64,000 bases of DNA from assembly GCA_035651455.1 (NCBI GenBank), contig DASRFR010000029.1:186001-250000 (forward strand), given 5' to 3'. The notes beneath the pieces were generated by a model. It ran no database searches. It saw nothing but the letters and a program-made list of their open reading frames with translations, and was not told where the DNA came from. Origin of the DNA: DASRFR01 sp035651455 (GTDB taxonomy: Bacteria; Acidobacteriota; Terriglobia; Terriglobales; Acidobacteriaceae). Positions 36,412 to 45,489 of the stretch are shown here, in pieces (the first letter of the stretch is position 1; each line of letters begins with the position of its first letter). The translations under genes and the position numbers were made by a program.

Positions 36412-36617
36412 TCGCCCCTCCGAAATGGTAAAGCGTGACTGGGTAATGGATGCACGAGCCAAAACGCAAAATAGCTGGTCATTTCTCGGCTGCTTTGATC
36501 CCTGGAAGCTTGCTTTACAGGCTCCCGTTGTAGAACGTTTAGCAGGACGTAATCGCGCAATCCGCGCTCTCGGCGTCTTTCCGGCTAAGCTGCGTCAGCT
36601 GAGTCTCCCGGACGCCT

Positions 36618-38459
36618 TCACCTGAGAGCCCCCTGCGTGAGCTTCACGGCACAGCGCGTGTTGGGACATGTGCCTACCGCCGAGTTCGTCAGCGTGCTGA
36701 AGTACACGCTGGAGGCCTGCGGCTGGCTGGAAATATTGTCGGTGATGATGCCGCTGATGCCTCCTGGGTAGTTGACGGCACGCAGGTTGCCGGTAATCGC
36801 TCCAGTGCTGATGTCATTGCTCACGATTAGGCCATTGACGCCACCGGCGGTCAGCCCACTTACTAGGAGATCGTGGTCGTTGGGATTGCCCCCCAGGTTC
36901 AGGGTGGGATTGTAAATTTCCGTGTAGGGGGTGCAAGGAATACCTGCGGTGGCCAGGCGCTGCAGTGATCCGGTCACCGCGGCATCCATGGTGGGATAAT
37001 TCGCGAAACCGATCCAGTAATGAAACGGGCGAGTGTTGGCCGCACCCGTGCCACACATGAACAGGTGCCCCGCGGTGGGAGTCCCGCCAAAATACGCATC
37101 ATCGAAGGCGCCATCGTGTAAATCTACATTGGTGGTCACATTTCCACGACTGCCTCGGCCAATGTGTACCCGCACGACTCCGCTGAGGTTTTCATTCATT
37201 TGCACTACGGCCGCGCTCGCACCCGCTGTGCCATCATTGCCGGTGAATACGTAAAGCTTGTGAACACTCACATCCAGCAAGGGGCTATCTGGGATTCCAA
37301 ATGAGCGTCCATTCGCAGTACAGGGAGTCGGCGTTCCAATACGGCCCGGCGGATTCACCGTCGAGCATCCGCCGCCGCCGATCATTGCCGGGCCGGCAAA
37401 GACCGAAGGGACTATTCCGTCTTTAAGCACCCAGATTTCCCCTAGCTGGTCTCCCACGATAATGAGTCCGCTGCTGGAATCGAAGATAGGTCCATTGGGC
37501 ACGGGCTGGGCGCCGCCTGTTCCCGCGACCGGCAAAGTGAATGCCCAATCCAGCGTCGGAGCGGTATTCAAGGGACAGGTGAAAGCGCAACTCAGACGGT
37601 AAATCTTGCCGTCATCACTAGCGAGGTAAACCTTATCATTACTGTAGTCAATCCAGGGAGAGGCCAGCGTAGTGGTCGAGGTTCCCGAGTATTGAAATGA
37701 AATCAGGCATGACGACGTTGCCGTGCAGCTCCCCATTGTCACGGGCGCCGCCGACGCGGTAGCTGACGTTCCTTCCCCCGCCTTCCAGGTCAACACGTGG
37801 AAAACCGCCCCTGCGGCCAGGCTCTCGACGTATGCAATACGGGTTCCGTCAAGTGATAACTGCGGTGAAGTCAGAACCGATCCGCCATTCGTGCTTCCGT
37901 TATAAGCCCAGTTCACAGTGGGCGTCGTGCCGCAAAGACCCGTGGGCGTCGTGCCGCTATACAAATTGTTGATGCCGACGAGATTGGCCTGTCCGCCTGT
38001 CACTCCCGCCACGTTGAGCGCGAACACGGCGTAATCACCGGTGCAATTGGGAGCTGAATTGAGATTGAAACTATACTTCGCGGGATACATGTTGGGGGCG
38101 ATGTTGCCGCTGCCCAGCGACACAGCCCAATCCTGCGTGGGCAGCCCGCCCCACAGCGACGGGCGCTCGGCCTCCACTCCACGGAAACCGCCTGCAATCG
38201 CGAGTTGTTGCCGGGCTTCGGCATTAGCGGCGCTTTGCTGCAGCCGCATCATGACTCGGGGCTCTTGCCGCGCGGCGAAAACGCTGGTACTCATTAACCC
38301 GCCACTTACCAGTAAATGGTGGTAACTGGAGTCAAGCACTCGTCCGACATGCGGATTGTCGCGGCTCTGGGCCGCGAGATTTGCGGCCAATGCCAGGCAT
38401 GTGAGGACTGCGCCAAGCGCACACTGCAGAACCGCAGAATGACGTTTACAAGTAGGCAT
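36618..38459 (-). CDS. Large secreted beta-rich protein, possibly a beta-propeller
   Basis: A 613-residue exported protein with a signal peptide (LQCALGAVLTCLALAANLAAQ). The mature part is rich in Gly, Thr, Ser and Asn and has recurrent blades such as SPWIDYSNDKVYLASDDGKI, SPLLDVSVHKLYVFTGNDGT and SSSGLIIVGDQLGEIWVL. These resemble PQQ/WD-type propeller blades ('D-x-x-x-x-K-l-Y-v-a-s-x-D-G'). Several Cys pairs in short loops suggest disulfides. I do not recognise a defined family. It is flanked by the aminotransferase and a small IPT protein on the same strand; I see no functional link. Confidence 0.75.
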   Translation of the reverse strand: MPTCKRHSAVLQCALGAVLTCLALAANLAAQSRDNPHVGRVLDSSYHHLLVSGGLMSTSVFAARQEPRVMMRLQQSAANAEARQQLAIAGGFRGVEAERPSLWGGLPTQDWAVSLGSGNIAPNMYPAKYSFNLNSAPNCTGDYAVFALNVAGVTGGQANLVGINNLYSGTTPTGLCGTTPTVNWAYNGSTNGGSVLTSPQLSLDGTRIAYVESLAAGAVFHVLTWKAGEGTSATASAAPVTMGSCTATSSCLISFQYSGTSTTTLASPWIDYSNDKVYLASDDGKIYRLSCAFTCPLNTAPTLDWAFTLPVAGTGGAQPVPNGPIFDSSSGLIIVGDQLGEIWVLKDGIVPSVFAGPAMIGGGGCSTVNPPGRIGTPTPCTANGRSFGIPDSPLLDVSVHKLYVFTGNDGTAGASAAVVQMNENLSGVVRVHIGRGSRGNVTTNVDLHDGAFDDAYFGGTPTAGHLFMCGTGAANTRPFHYWIGFANYPTMDAAVTGSLQRLATAGIPCTPYTEIYNPTLNLGGNPNDHDLLVSGLTAGGVNGLIVSNDISTGAITGNLRAVNYPGGISGIITDNISSQPQASSVYFSTLTNSAVGTCPNTRCAVKLTQGALR

Positions 38460-38733
38460 AGGGCTGGTCCAAAATACGGTCGTTTGGGCTAGTGTAGGCC
38501 AGCGCCGTTCATGGACGATATGTCACAGTTGAGTCGACCCAAACATGCGTAACCGGGCTGAGATTACCGCTGGAATTTGCACATTTCGAAATACCTGAAC
38601 GACGGCGAGACGGCGCAACTCAGAACGCAGCTATGGCTAGTTTCCCGATTGACAAGGCGCGAAAGTGAGCTTGCACAGGCAAGTACACGTTTCCGGCGTA
38701 GCAACCGAGAGAAGCCGGCGAGCGTAGGAATGC

Positions 38734-39126
38734 TTACGGAACATTCACGGCAAATGTCACAGTGTTGGAATTCATACCCGCACTGCGAACGAACACCGAT
38801 GCCGGGCCGGCAAACTGCAGGTTAGTGGCACTCACCTGCGCGACCAATTGCTTCGAACTGATAAATCGCGTCGGCAGCGGTAAGCCATTCCAAAAGACGG
38901 TAGCGTCCGGGCCGAAGTTCGTTCCGTTCACCGTGATGACAAATGCCGCAGTGCCGACCAGGGCCGTGTCGGGACTGATGCTCGTTAGAGTAGGAAACAC
39001 GATCGTACTACCAAATCTCGCTCCCAACGGCGGGCGGCCGTTACCGGCTCCGCAGCCAGACGCCATGAGAGTGACGAGCGCAAGCGTTGCGATCAGAATC
39101 AGAGTCGGGACTTCTACGCGTCGCAT
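38734..39126 (-). CDS. Small lipoprotein with one IPT/TIG domain
   Basis: A 130-residue protein starting at ATG 39126, which is preceded by AGGAGG. The signal sequence ends in the lipobox ASGCGAG (Cys near residue 25). The rest is a single IPT/TIG immunoglobulin-like domain: PTLTSISPDTALVGTAAFVI, NGTNFGPDATVFWNG and ISSKQLVAQVSA. IPT domains are common in Acidobacteriota surface proteins, usually in larger architectures; a lone domain of this size is unusual but not truncated at either end. Function is unknown. Confidence 0.8.
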   Translation of the reverse strand: MRRVEVPTLILIATLALVTLMASGCGAGNGRPPLGARFGSTIVFPTLTSISPDTALVGTAAFVITVNGTNFGPDATVFWNGLPLPTRFISSKQLVAQVSATNLQFAGPASVFVRSAGMNSNTVTFAVNVP

Positions 39127-39471
39127 GGGGTGCCTCCTGGGAATGAAGCCGTATGAAATGAAGGCCGGAAGATCGGTCCTGAATCCCGCGACCGGCACCC
39201 GAACCAGAAATCTCTGGATCAGATTCCTTCTACTCTGAAAGCGGTTGTATTTTAACACGGCGAGTCGGCGAAAAGCCGCGCCCAGCAAGGAATACAGAGA
39301 TTTACCTCCACCGCCTGAGTGGTGCGCTGACTGATTGGGGAGGAATTTCCAGGGCTAAAGATTGCGCGCGCACTACCTCCCGCGACGCGACTGCTTGCTC
39401 CGGGTCAATAGTGTAGAATTCAGAGGTCAACCCCACTCGGACGTCGGACATGGCGCCGGGTTTCCTGCTGT
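39127..39471. other. Intergenic region upstream of tRNA-Pro
   Basis: A 345-base region without a supported gene. On the plus strand TAGAAT at 39414-39419 is a good -10 candidate for the tRNA, about 50 bases upstream of it; the -35 at 17-base spacing (CTGCTT, 39391-39396) is weak. The minus-strand frame at 39302-39499 overlaps the tRNA and is a shadow. Confidence 0.4.
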
Positions 39472-39548
39472 CGGGACGTGGCTCAGCCTGGTAGAGCACT
39501 CGCTTGGGGTGCGAGGGGTCGGCAGTTCAAATCTGCCCGTCCCGACCA
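39472..39548 (+). tRNA. tRNA-Pro (anticodon GGG)
   Basis: A complete 77-base tRNA with encoded CCA. The acceptor stem CGGGACG pairs with CGTCCCG, followed by discriminator A and CCA. The D arm is GGCTCAGCCTGGTAGAGC and the anticodon stem-loop is CTCGC-TTGGGGT-GCGAG with GGG at the anticodon position. The T arm is GGCAG-TTCAAAT-CTGCC. This isoacceptor reads CCC and CCU codons. Confidence 0.97.
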
Positions 39549-39636
39549 TTCAACCCAGGTTTCTCCCGTCGGGCTCTGGGAACTGTGCTTTGAGCAGCCC
39601 GCTCGCTGATTGGGGTTTGCGTCGAAATGCCGGATC

Positions 39637-41277
39637 TCATGCTCCCGGGGATATAGGGCTCGATGGCTCGTCCCACTGCCAATCCTTGAAGTCCTGCCGC
39701 AATTTCCCTTTGAGCAGCTTCCCCGTCGAGGTGTGTGGAAGTTCATTCACAAAGACAAAGGCGTCAGGAACCTGCCACCGCGCAAAACGCCTCTCCAGGA
39801 ATAAGCGCAGTTCACGCGTATCCACGCGCAGTCCATCTTTGAGCACGACTACCGCGACGGGCCGCTCCTGCCACTTGGGATGGCGCACGGCGATAACAGC
39901 TGCCTCGCGCACGGCAGGATGCGCAACAAGTGCGTTCTCCAGGTCCACGGAACTGATCCATTCGCCGCCGGACTTGATCAGGTCTTTCAGACGATCGGTG
40001 ATTTTGATGTAGCCTTCCGAGTCGATCGTGACCACGTCGCCCGTGCGGAACCAACCGTCCTCCGTCCATCGATCGCCAGGCTCGAGGTGATAGTAGCTGC
40101 TGGCTACCCAGGGGCCGCGCACTTGCAGTTCCCCGATATTCTCGCCATCACACGCACCCTCACCTGAATCGCTGATCGCGCGCGCCTCGAAAAAGGGAAG
40201 CGGCAAGCCTTGTTTCGCGCGCAAAGCGTAGCGCTCGTCCTCCGACAGGGTTTGTAAGGATGGTTTGAGTGTGCAGACCGTTCCCAGCGGAGTTGTTTCA
40301 GTCATGCCCCAGGGTTGAATCACGCGCACTCCTAGCTCGTCGAAACGGCGGAACATGGACTCCGGGGCTGCAGAGCCGGCCACAGCAATGCGTAATCCGG
40401 GAGCAAGTTTCCAACGACCCGGGTGCTGGTCAAGTGCGTTCAAAACGGCCAGCCAGATGGTAGGCACGCCACCCGTGAGGGTTACCTGCTCAGATTGCAG
40501 GAGATCGAGCAACGGTTCCGCTTGCAGATTTCGCCCAGGCAACACCTGCTTGCTGCCGTTCATGGTTGCCGCGTAGGGAAAGCCCCACGCGTTGGCGTGG
40601 AACATCGACATCGCGGGAAGAACGGTATCGTAGCAACTGAAGTTCAGTTGATCGGGCAGCGAGATGACCAGCGAGTGCAACGCAAGCGCGCGATGTGAAT
40701 ACAGGACACCCTTTGGACTGCCGGTTGTCCCGGAGGTGTAACACATGGCGGCGGCGTCATGCTCTGCAAGATCGCAGATGTCTGGCTCGCTGCTCTCTTG
40801 CTGGAGAAAACTCTCATAGGATTCGCATCCTGCTGGCAAACAACCGGTGCCGTGATCCACAGCAAAAATGCGTTGCAACTGGACCTTGGGCCGGATCTGC
40901 GCCAAGACATCGAGCAACACATCATCAACGATAAGGAAACGATCCTCGGCGTGATTGACGATGTATGCGAGCTCGTCGGGATGCAACCGCAGGTTCAGTG
41001 TGTGTAACACCGCCCCGCTGGCAGGCACTCCGAAGTAGCTTTCCAGATGCTCCTGCCCGTTCCACATCAAAGTGGCGACGCGGTCTTCCCGGGTGATGCC
41101 GGCTCGTTGAAGAGCGGCGGTCAATTGCCGCGAGCGGCGATGCAAATCGCGATAGGTAGACCGACGGCAGGAACCATCGGGCTGCGCCGATATAATTTCA
41201 ACATCAGGAAAGAGTTTGCCAGCTCTATCCAGCATGGCGTTCAGTAAGAGCGGGTGGGACATCATGGTTGACTTCAT
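39637..41277 (-). CDS. Medium/long-chain acyl-CoA ligase (AMP-dependent synthetase)
   Basis: Activates a carboxylic acid with ATP to the acyl-adenylate, then to the CoA thioester. It has 546 residues of the ANL superfamily. Motifs are the P-loop CYTSGTTGSPKGVLYSHRA, the aromatic/acid gate MSMFHANAWGFPYA, GWGMTETTP-like QPWGMTETTPLGT, GWFRTGDVVTID, KDLIKSGGEWISSVDLE and the catalytic Lys of TSTGKLLKGKLR. It is most similar in style to AlkK/FadD-type fatty acyl-CoA ligases. The ATG at 41277 follows GGAGG. It begins 274 bases from pruA on the same strand and has its own upstream region after the pruA terminator. Confidence 0.92.
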   Translation of the reverse strand: MKSTMMSHPLLLNAMLDRAGKLFPDVEIISAQPDGSCRRSTYRDLHRRSRQLTAALQRAGITREDRVATLMWNGQEHLESYFGVPASGAVLHTLNLRLHPDELAYIVNHAEDRFLIVDDVLLDVLAQIRPKVQLQRIFAVDHGTGCLPAGCESYESFLQQESSEPDICDLAEHDAAAMCYTSGTTGSPKGVLYSHRALALHSLVISLPDQLNFSCYDTVLPAMSMFHANAWGFPYAATMNGSKQVLPGRNLQAEPLLDLLQSEQVTLTGGVPTIWLAVLNALDQHPGRWKLAPGLRIAVAGSAAPESMFRRFDELGVRVIQPWGMTETTPLGTVCTLKPSLQTLSEDERYALRAKQGLPLPFFEARAISDSGEGACDGENIGELQVRGPWVASSYYHLEPGDRWTEDGWFRTGDVVTIDSEGYIKITDRLKDLIKSGGEWISSVDLENALVAHPAVREAAVIAVRHPKWQERPVAVVVLKDGLRVDTRELRLFLERRFARWQVPDAFVFVNELPHTSTGKLLKGKLRQDFKDWQWDEPSSPISPGA

Positions 41278-41493
41278 GGAACCTCCATGAGCCGCGAGAG
41301 ATGGTGACGGGGCTTGCTGCCGCTAGAGAGTCGTGGCCTGCGATGAGCGGCAAATTTGGCGCATTATAGCGTTGCTCCCCGGGCCTCGCTAGCCAAATCT
41401 ACAGGGTGCAGGCGTAGCACGGCAGCCTCAGCCTTAATTGAGCTCAGGCGCAGTTGCATCGAGTTGCCAGTGGGCCGCTGGTTGCGAGCTCGA

Positions 41494-41528
41494 TTAAAAA
41501 AAGAAAGCCGGAAGCTTCGCCTCCGGCT
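41494..41528 (-). terminator. Intrinsic terminator downstream of pruA
   Basis: Minus strand: the stem AGCCGGA (41528-41522) and TCCGGCT (41512-41506) with a 9-base loop, followed at once by TTTCTTTTTTTA (41505-41494). The position, 24 bases after the pruA stop, and the T run make a standard Rho-independent terminator. Confidence 0.88.
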
Positions 41529-41551
41529 GATGACTGTTGCTGTGTTCAAGC

Positions 41552-43153
41552 CTATGAAATCTTCTCGCCCACGGCCTTTCCCTGGGTGAACAGGTACAAG
41601 TAGTCAGGGCCGCCCGATTTCGAATCGGTTCCCGACATGTTGAAACCGCCGAACGGATGCGCGCCTACGATTGCGCCTGTGCACTTGCGGTTGATATACA
41701 GGTTGCCAACGTGGAAATCTCTGACGGCGCGGTCTATTTTCTCGCGCGACGACGTGTAAATCGCACCAGTAAGACCGAATTCGGTGTCGTTGGCGATCTC
41801 CATCGCGTGATCGAAGTTCCGCGCCTTAATCACCGCCAGCACCGGCCCGAACACTTCTTCCTGCTCCAACCGGGACTTGGGGGGCACATCCGCGATAACG
41901 GTTGGCTGCAGGAAATAGCCCTCCCCTGCGTTGCTGGCGCGTTCGCCACCCGTGATCAGGCGGCCGTCTTTCTTCCCGATCTCGATGTAATTGAGAATGT
42001 CTTTCATGGAGCCTTCGTTGATGACCGCGCCCATGAACTTATTTTCCGCGGGATCTCCTACGGTAAATTTTTCCACGCGGGCTTTGAGCTTCTCCAGGAA
42101 CTTGTCATAAATACGCTCGTCGATAATAGCGCGTGAACAGGCTGAGCATTTTTGTCCCTGGAACCCGAACGCCGCCACGGCGACGCCTTCGACCGCACTG
42201 TCAAGATCGGCGTCGGCATCGACGATGATCGCGTCCTTTCCGCCCATCTCCAGAATCGTGCGCTTAATCCAGATCTGGCCTGGCGCCTGCTGCGCGGCGC
42301 TCTTATTGATGTGCAGACCTACTTCGCGCGATCCGGTAAACGCGATGTAGCGCGTTTTGGGATGGGAGACGATTGCGTCGCCGAAGCTGCCACCCGCTCC
42401 CGGACAGAAGTTCACCACGCCTTCCGGCAGGCCCGCTTCCTCCAGCAGTTCCATGAATTTTGCGGCAATCGTCGGCGAGTCACTCGACGGCTTCAACACG
42501 ACTGTGTTTCCGCTCACAATCGAAGCCAGGGTCATGCCGGCCATGATCGCGGCGGGGAAGTTCCAAGGCGGAATCACGGCGCCGACGCCCAGGGGAATGT
42601 AAAAGAGACGGTCACGCTCGCCAGGCAACTGCACTGGCGTTTCGGTACGCGAAAGGCGAAGTGCCTCGCGGCTATAGAATTCGCAAAAATCGATGGTCTC
42701 GGAAATGTCCCCATCCGCTTCCGCCCAGTTCTTGCTGACCTCAAACACCAGCCACGCCATAAATTCGAACTTGCGTTCGCGCAGCAGGTCGCCAACCCGG
42801 AACAGTAGGGCGGCACGCTCCTCTACCGAAGTGCGGCTCCAGCTTTCGAATGCTTTGAGCGCGGCATTCATCGCTGGTTCGACGTGCTCTTTCCCGGCTT
42901 TCTGGTGGATGCCCACTACCTGCGAGGGCTTGGCAGGGTTCAGCGATTTGATTTTGTCAGTAGTGCGGGTACGCTTGCCGCCGATGATCAGGTCGTACTC
43001 GCGCCCGAGTTGACCACGTACTTTCTCGATGGCGGCGCGCATCTTGCGCGCATTCTCTTCCTTCGAAAAGTCGACCATGGGCTCATTGACGAACGGTCCT
43101 TCGTGCAGTCGGCTGGAACTCTGGGGACGAATCGGAGCTTCAACAGTTGCCAT
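41552..43153 (-). CDS. pruA: L-glutamate gamma-semialdehyde (1-pyrroline-5-carboxylate) dehydrogenase
   Basis: Oxidises glutamate gamma-semialdehyde to glutamate with NAD+, the second step of proline and arginine catabolism. It has 533 residues of the aldehyde dehydrogenase superfamily in the RocA/PruA monofunctional form, with no proline dehydrogenase domain fused. Motifs are VIPPWNFPAAIMAGM, IAFTGSREVGLHINK, the general base Glu in LEMGGKDAIIVD, the catalytic Cys in GFQGQKCSACSRAI and EEVFGPVLAV. The ATG follows GAGGTG. A putA/proline dehydrogenase partner is not in the window. A clear terminator ends the transcript. Confidence 0.93.
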   Translation of the reverse strand: MATVEAPIRPQSSSRLHEGPFVNEPMVDFSKEENARKMRAAIEKVRGQLGREYDLIIGGKRTRTTDKIKSLNPAKPSQVVGIHQKAGKEHVEPAMNAALKAFESWSRTSVEERAALLFRVGDLLRERKFEFMAWLVFEVSKNWAEADGDISETIDFCEFYSREALRLSRTETPVQLPGERDRLFYIPLGVGAVIPPWNFPAAIMAGMTLASIVSGNTVVLKPSSDSPTIAAKFMELLEEAGLPEGVVNFCPGAGGSFGDAIVSHPKTRYIAFTGSREVGLHINKSAAQQAPGQIWIKRTILEMGGKDAIIVDADADLDSAVEGVAVAAFGFQGQKCSACSRAIIDERIYDKFLEKLKARVEKFTVGDPAENKFMGAVINEGSMKDILNYIEIGKKDGRLITGGERASNAGEGYFLQPTVIADVPPKSRLEQEEVFGPVLAVIKARNFDHAMEIANDTEFGLTGAIYTSSREKIDRAVRDFHVGNLYINRKCTGAIVGAHPFGGFNMSGTDSKSGGPDYLYLFTQGKAVGEKIS

Positions 43154-43375
43154 AATTGCACCTCGTGGAGATATCTGGGACTTCCCGGGACGGCTTCAGA
43201 ACTATCAATTGTAGCACCGGAAAACCGGGCCATCGTTCATCACAACACGCTGTGACACAGGCCCGTAAATCACTTCAATGCTCGGGTTAGCTTCCCCCAG
43301 TTGCAAAAAATTCCGCGCTGCGACCTCTACTTGGATGCCGGTCCTGCCGTTGAGGCTCCAGATGTTGGTTTGCCC

Positions 43376-44746
43376 TTAGAACACCAGTACTGGCACTTCC
43401 AACGGCTCGAGTCTTGCGGTGAAGTGGCGCAGGAAAGCAGCCTCATAGGTAAGCTTCATGCCACGGATTTGCTCGCGTTTTTTCCAGACTTCCAGAATGA
43501 CTTCGACCACGTAGTCGATGTGGCTCTGGGTGTATACGCGTCGCGGAATCGCAAGCCGCACCAGGTCCATGGTGGCGGAATGTCCGAACATGAGCGTGCC
43601 GATCTCGACGGACCGAATACCGCCTTGGAGATAAAGCTCGGCGGCGAGCGCCACGCCGGGAAATTGTTCCGGAGGAATATGGGGCAGAAATTGCCGTGCA
43701 TCGATGTAAACCGCGTGACCACCCGGCGGCTGCACAATGGGGACTCCCTGCTGGGCGATGTGGGTGCCCAAATAAGCGGTAGAGGCGATACGATAACGGA
43801 GGTAGTCCTCTTCAAGAGCTTCCTGCACTCCAATCGCGATTGCCTCCAGGTCACGGCCGGCCAAGCCTCCGTAAGTCGGGTAGCCTTCTGTCAGGATGAG
43901 CAGGTCTTTTTCCTGCTGCGCCAGCTTGTCGTTGTTGGTACAGAGAAATCCGCCGATGTTAGCCATGCCGTCTTTCTTTGCCGACATGGTGCAACCATCA
44001 CCGTAGCGGAATAGCTCCTGCGCGATCTGCTTGGGAGTTTTATCGCCGTAACCTTTTTCACGCAGCTGGATGAAGTAGGCGTTCTCAGCAAAGCGGCAGG
44101 CGTCGAAATAAAGAGGTATGTTGTGCTTGCGGCAAACGGCGCTGACCTGGCGGACATTGTCCATCGAGACCGGCTGGCCACCGCCGGAATTGTTGGTGAT
44201 GGTCAGCATCACAAGAGGAATGCGCTCCCGTCCTACATTGTTGATGAGGGTATCGAGCTTCTGCACATCCATGTTGCCCTTGAAGGGATGATCCAGGCTG
44301 GGCTGGCGGCCTTCTGCGATGGGCAAGTCCACAGCTTCAGCGCCCACGAATTCGACATTGGCGCGCGTGGTATCGAAATGGGTGTTATTGGGAACGATAT
44401 CCCCCTTGCGGCACATGACGCTGAACAGAATGCGTTCCGCGGCACGCCCCTGGTGGGTGGGGATCACGTGCCAGTACCCGAAAATCTCCTGAATAGATCG
44501 GCAGAAGTGATCAAAGCTCTTGCTTCCGGCGTAGCTCTCATCTCCTTCCATGATGCCGGCCCATTGCCGCGTGGACATAGCGCCAGTTCCGGAGTCGGTC
44601 AACAAGTCGACAAGAACATCGTCAGCGGGAAGCAGAAATAGGTTGTAATGGGCAGAGCGGAGCAATTCTTCGCGCTCAGCGCGCGTGGTCCAACGAATAG
44701 GTTCGACGCTCTTGATGCGAAACGGCTCGATAATGGTTCGCGCCAT
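43376..44746 (-). CDS. tnaA: Tryptophanase (tryptophan indole-lyase)
   Basis: A PLP-dependent beta-eliminating lyase of 456 residues, start ATG 44746 with AGGAG upstream. The fold family includes tyrosine phenol-lyase and tryptophanase. Three positions that separate them all read as tryptophanase. Asp125 (HFDTTR) stands where tyrosine phenol-lyase has Thr124, Ile382 (SVEIGT) stands in place of its Arg381, and His441 (LRHFTAR) stands in place of its Phe448. The PLP lysine is in MSAKKDG (257-258). The expected reaction is tryptophan to indole, pyruvate and ammonia. No tnaB permease or tnaC-like leader is evident. It lies downstream of the 192-residue unknown protein, on the same strand. Confidence 0.87.
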   Translation of the reverse strand: MARTIIEPFRIKSVEPIRWTTRAEREELLRSAHYNLFLLPADDVLVDLLTDSGTGAMSTRQWAGIMEGDESYAGSKSFDHFCRSIQEIFGYWHVIPTHQGRAAERILFSVMCRKGDIVPNNTHFDTTRANVEFVGAEAVDLPIAEGRQPSLDHPFKGNMDVQKLDTLINNVGRERIPLVMLTITNNSGGGQPVSMDNVRQVSAVCRKHNIPLYFDACRFAENAYFIQLREKGYGDKTPKQIAQELFRYGDGCTMSAKKDGMANIGGFLCTNNDKLAQQEKDLLILTEGYPTYGGLAGRDLEAIAIGVQEALEEDYLRYRIASTAYLGTHIAQQGVPIVQPPGGHAVYIDARQFLPHIPPEQFPGVALAAELYLQGGIRSVEIGTLMFGHSATMDLVRLAIPRRVYTQSHIDYVVEVILEVWKKREQIRGMKLTYEAAFLRHFTARLEPLEVPVLVF

Positions 44747-44829
44747 GACGGAGGTCTCCTGTGTATCAGCAAACAGGAGGCGCACCGCCGGCGTCAGTGA
44801 TGGAGATCACGAAGTAAAACAGCCAGCTG

Positions 44830-45408
44830 CTAACTAATGCGACGATCCACCGCCATGCCCCGATTCAGGCGCGGGCTGGAACTGATCCTTTCCTGCGTGA
44901 CAACACCGGGAACAGTGTTCGCTGTGCGCGCTTGCGCTGCCGCCGTGGGCAGACCTGCGGTTTTGCGGGCCGCGTTGGCAGCTGCCGCAGGGATCGGCAT
45001 GGCAATCTGTGCCTCTGACGTAGGCGGCAGGGTCACGCTAGCCACGGGCTTGCGGGCAGCGGCGGACTCACGTGATGCAAAAATCAAGGTATGAACCGAG
45101 TGGCGGGTCTTGATGATGCCTTTGCACAGCAGCATCACCATGGCATAGCTGAATCGATCAGAAACTTCTGCCAACCGCTTTAGGACTGGCATGCCAGAGT
45201 CTCCTGTGTCATTCGCTGCTTTCAGGGCAGCGCGGTATTTTTCAATCCACTCCTCTTCCTTGGCGGCTGGTGTTGATGTCTCCGTAGTTGTGTCCTGCAG
45301 GCCCAGCAGGCTGGGTGGAGTCACCGCATCCTGGACCGCGGGACCGCGCAACAGAGCGGCCGTCCAGCTTTCACGTTCGGCACCGGGGTTCGCGTGAGAG
45401 TTCTCCAC
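44830..45408 (-). CDS. Unrecognised 192-residue protein
   Basis: I do not recognise this protein. It starts with GTG at 45408, preceded by an excellent ribosome binding site (GAGGGAGG, 7 bases away). Residues 50-75 are charged and helical (EEEWIEKYRAALKAANDTGD), then KRLAEVSDRFSYAMVMLLCKG. The last 75 residues are low in complexity (Ala, Pro, Thr, Arg) and basic. There is no signal peptide or convincing TM. It follows the DsbA-like gene at 81 bases, separated by a long perfect hairpin, and precedes tryptophanase by 83 bases. Confidence 0.62.
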   Translation of the reverse strand: MENSHANPGAERESWTAALLRGPAVQDAVTPPSLLGLQDTTTETSTPAAKEEEWIEKYRAALKAANDTGDSGMPVLKRLAEVSDRFSYAMVMLLCKGIIKTRHSVHTLIFASRESAAARKPVASVTLPPTSEAQIAMPIPAAAANAARKTAGLPTAAAQARTANTVPGVVTQERISSSPRLNRGMAVDRRIS

Positions 45409-45430
45409 AAAAAACCTCCCTCAAAGGCAA

Positions 45431-45468
45431 TTGGATGGCGGATGAACGTGCGAACATCCGCCATCCAA
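45431..45468. repeat. Perfect 14-bp inverted repeat (hairpin) between the DsbA-like gene and the 192-aa gene
   Basis: TTGGATGGCGGATG (45431-45444) and CATCCGCCATCCAA (45455-45468) form a fully matched 14-bp stem with a 10-base loop. On the minus strand it lies 21 bases after the DsbA-like stop. No T run follows, so it is not a canonical terminator; a processing or mRNA-stability hairpin, or a protein-binding palindrome, are alternatives. Confidence 0.85.
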
Positions 45469-45489
45469 GCGTTGCCCCGCAAACGAGGA

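Noticed and set aside
39362..40012. A 216-codon plus-strand frame running through the tRNA gene
   Set aside because: It overlaps tRNA-Pro and the acyl-CoA ligase on the other strand and has no recognisable content.
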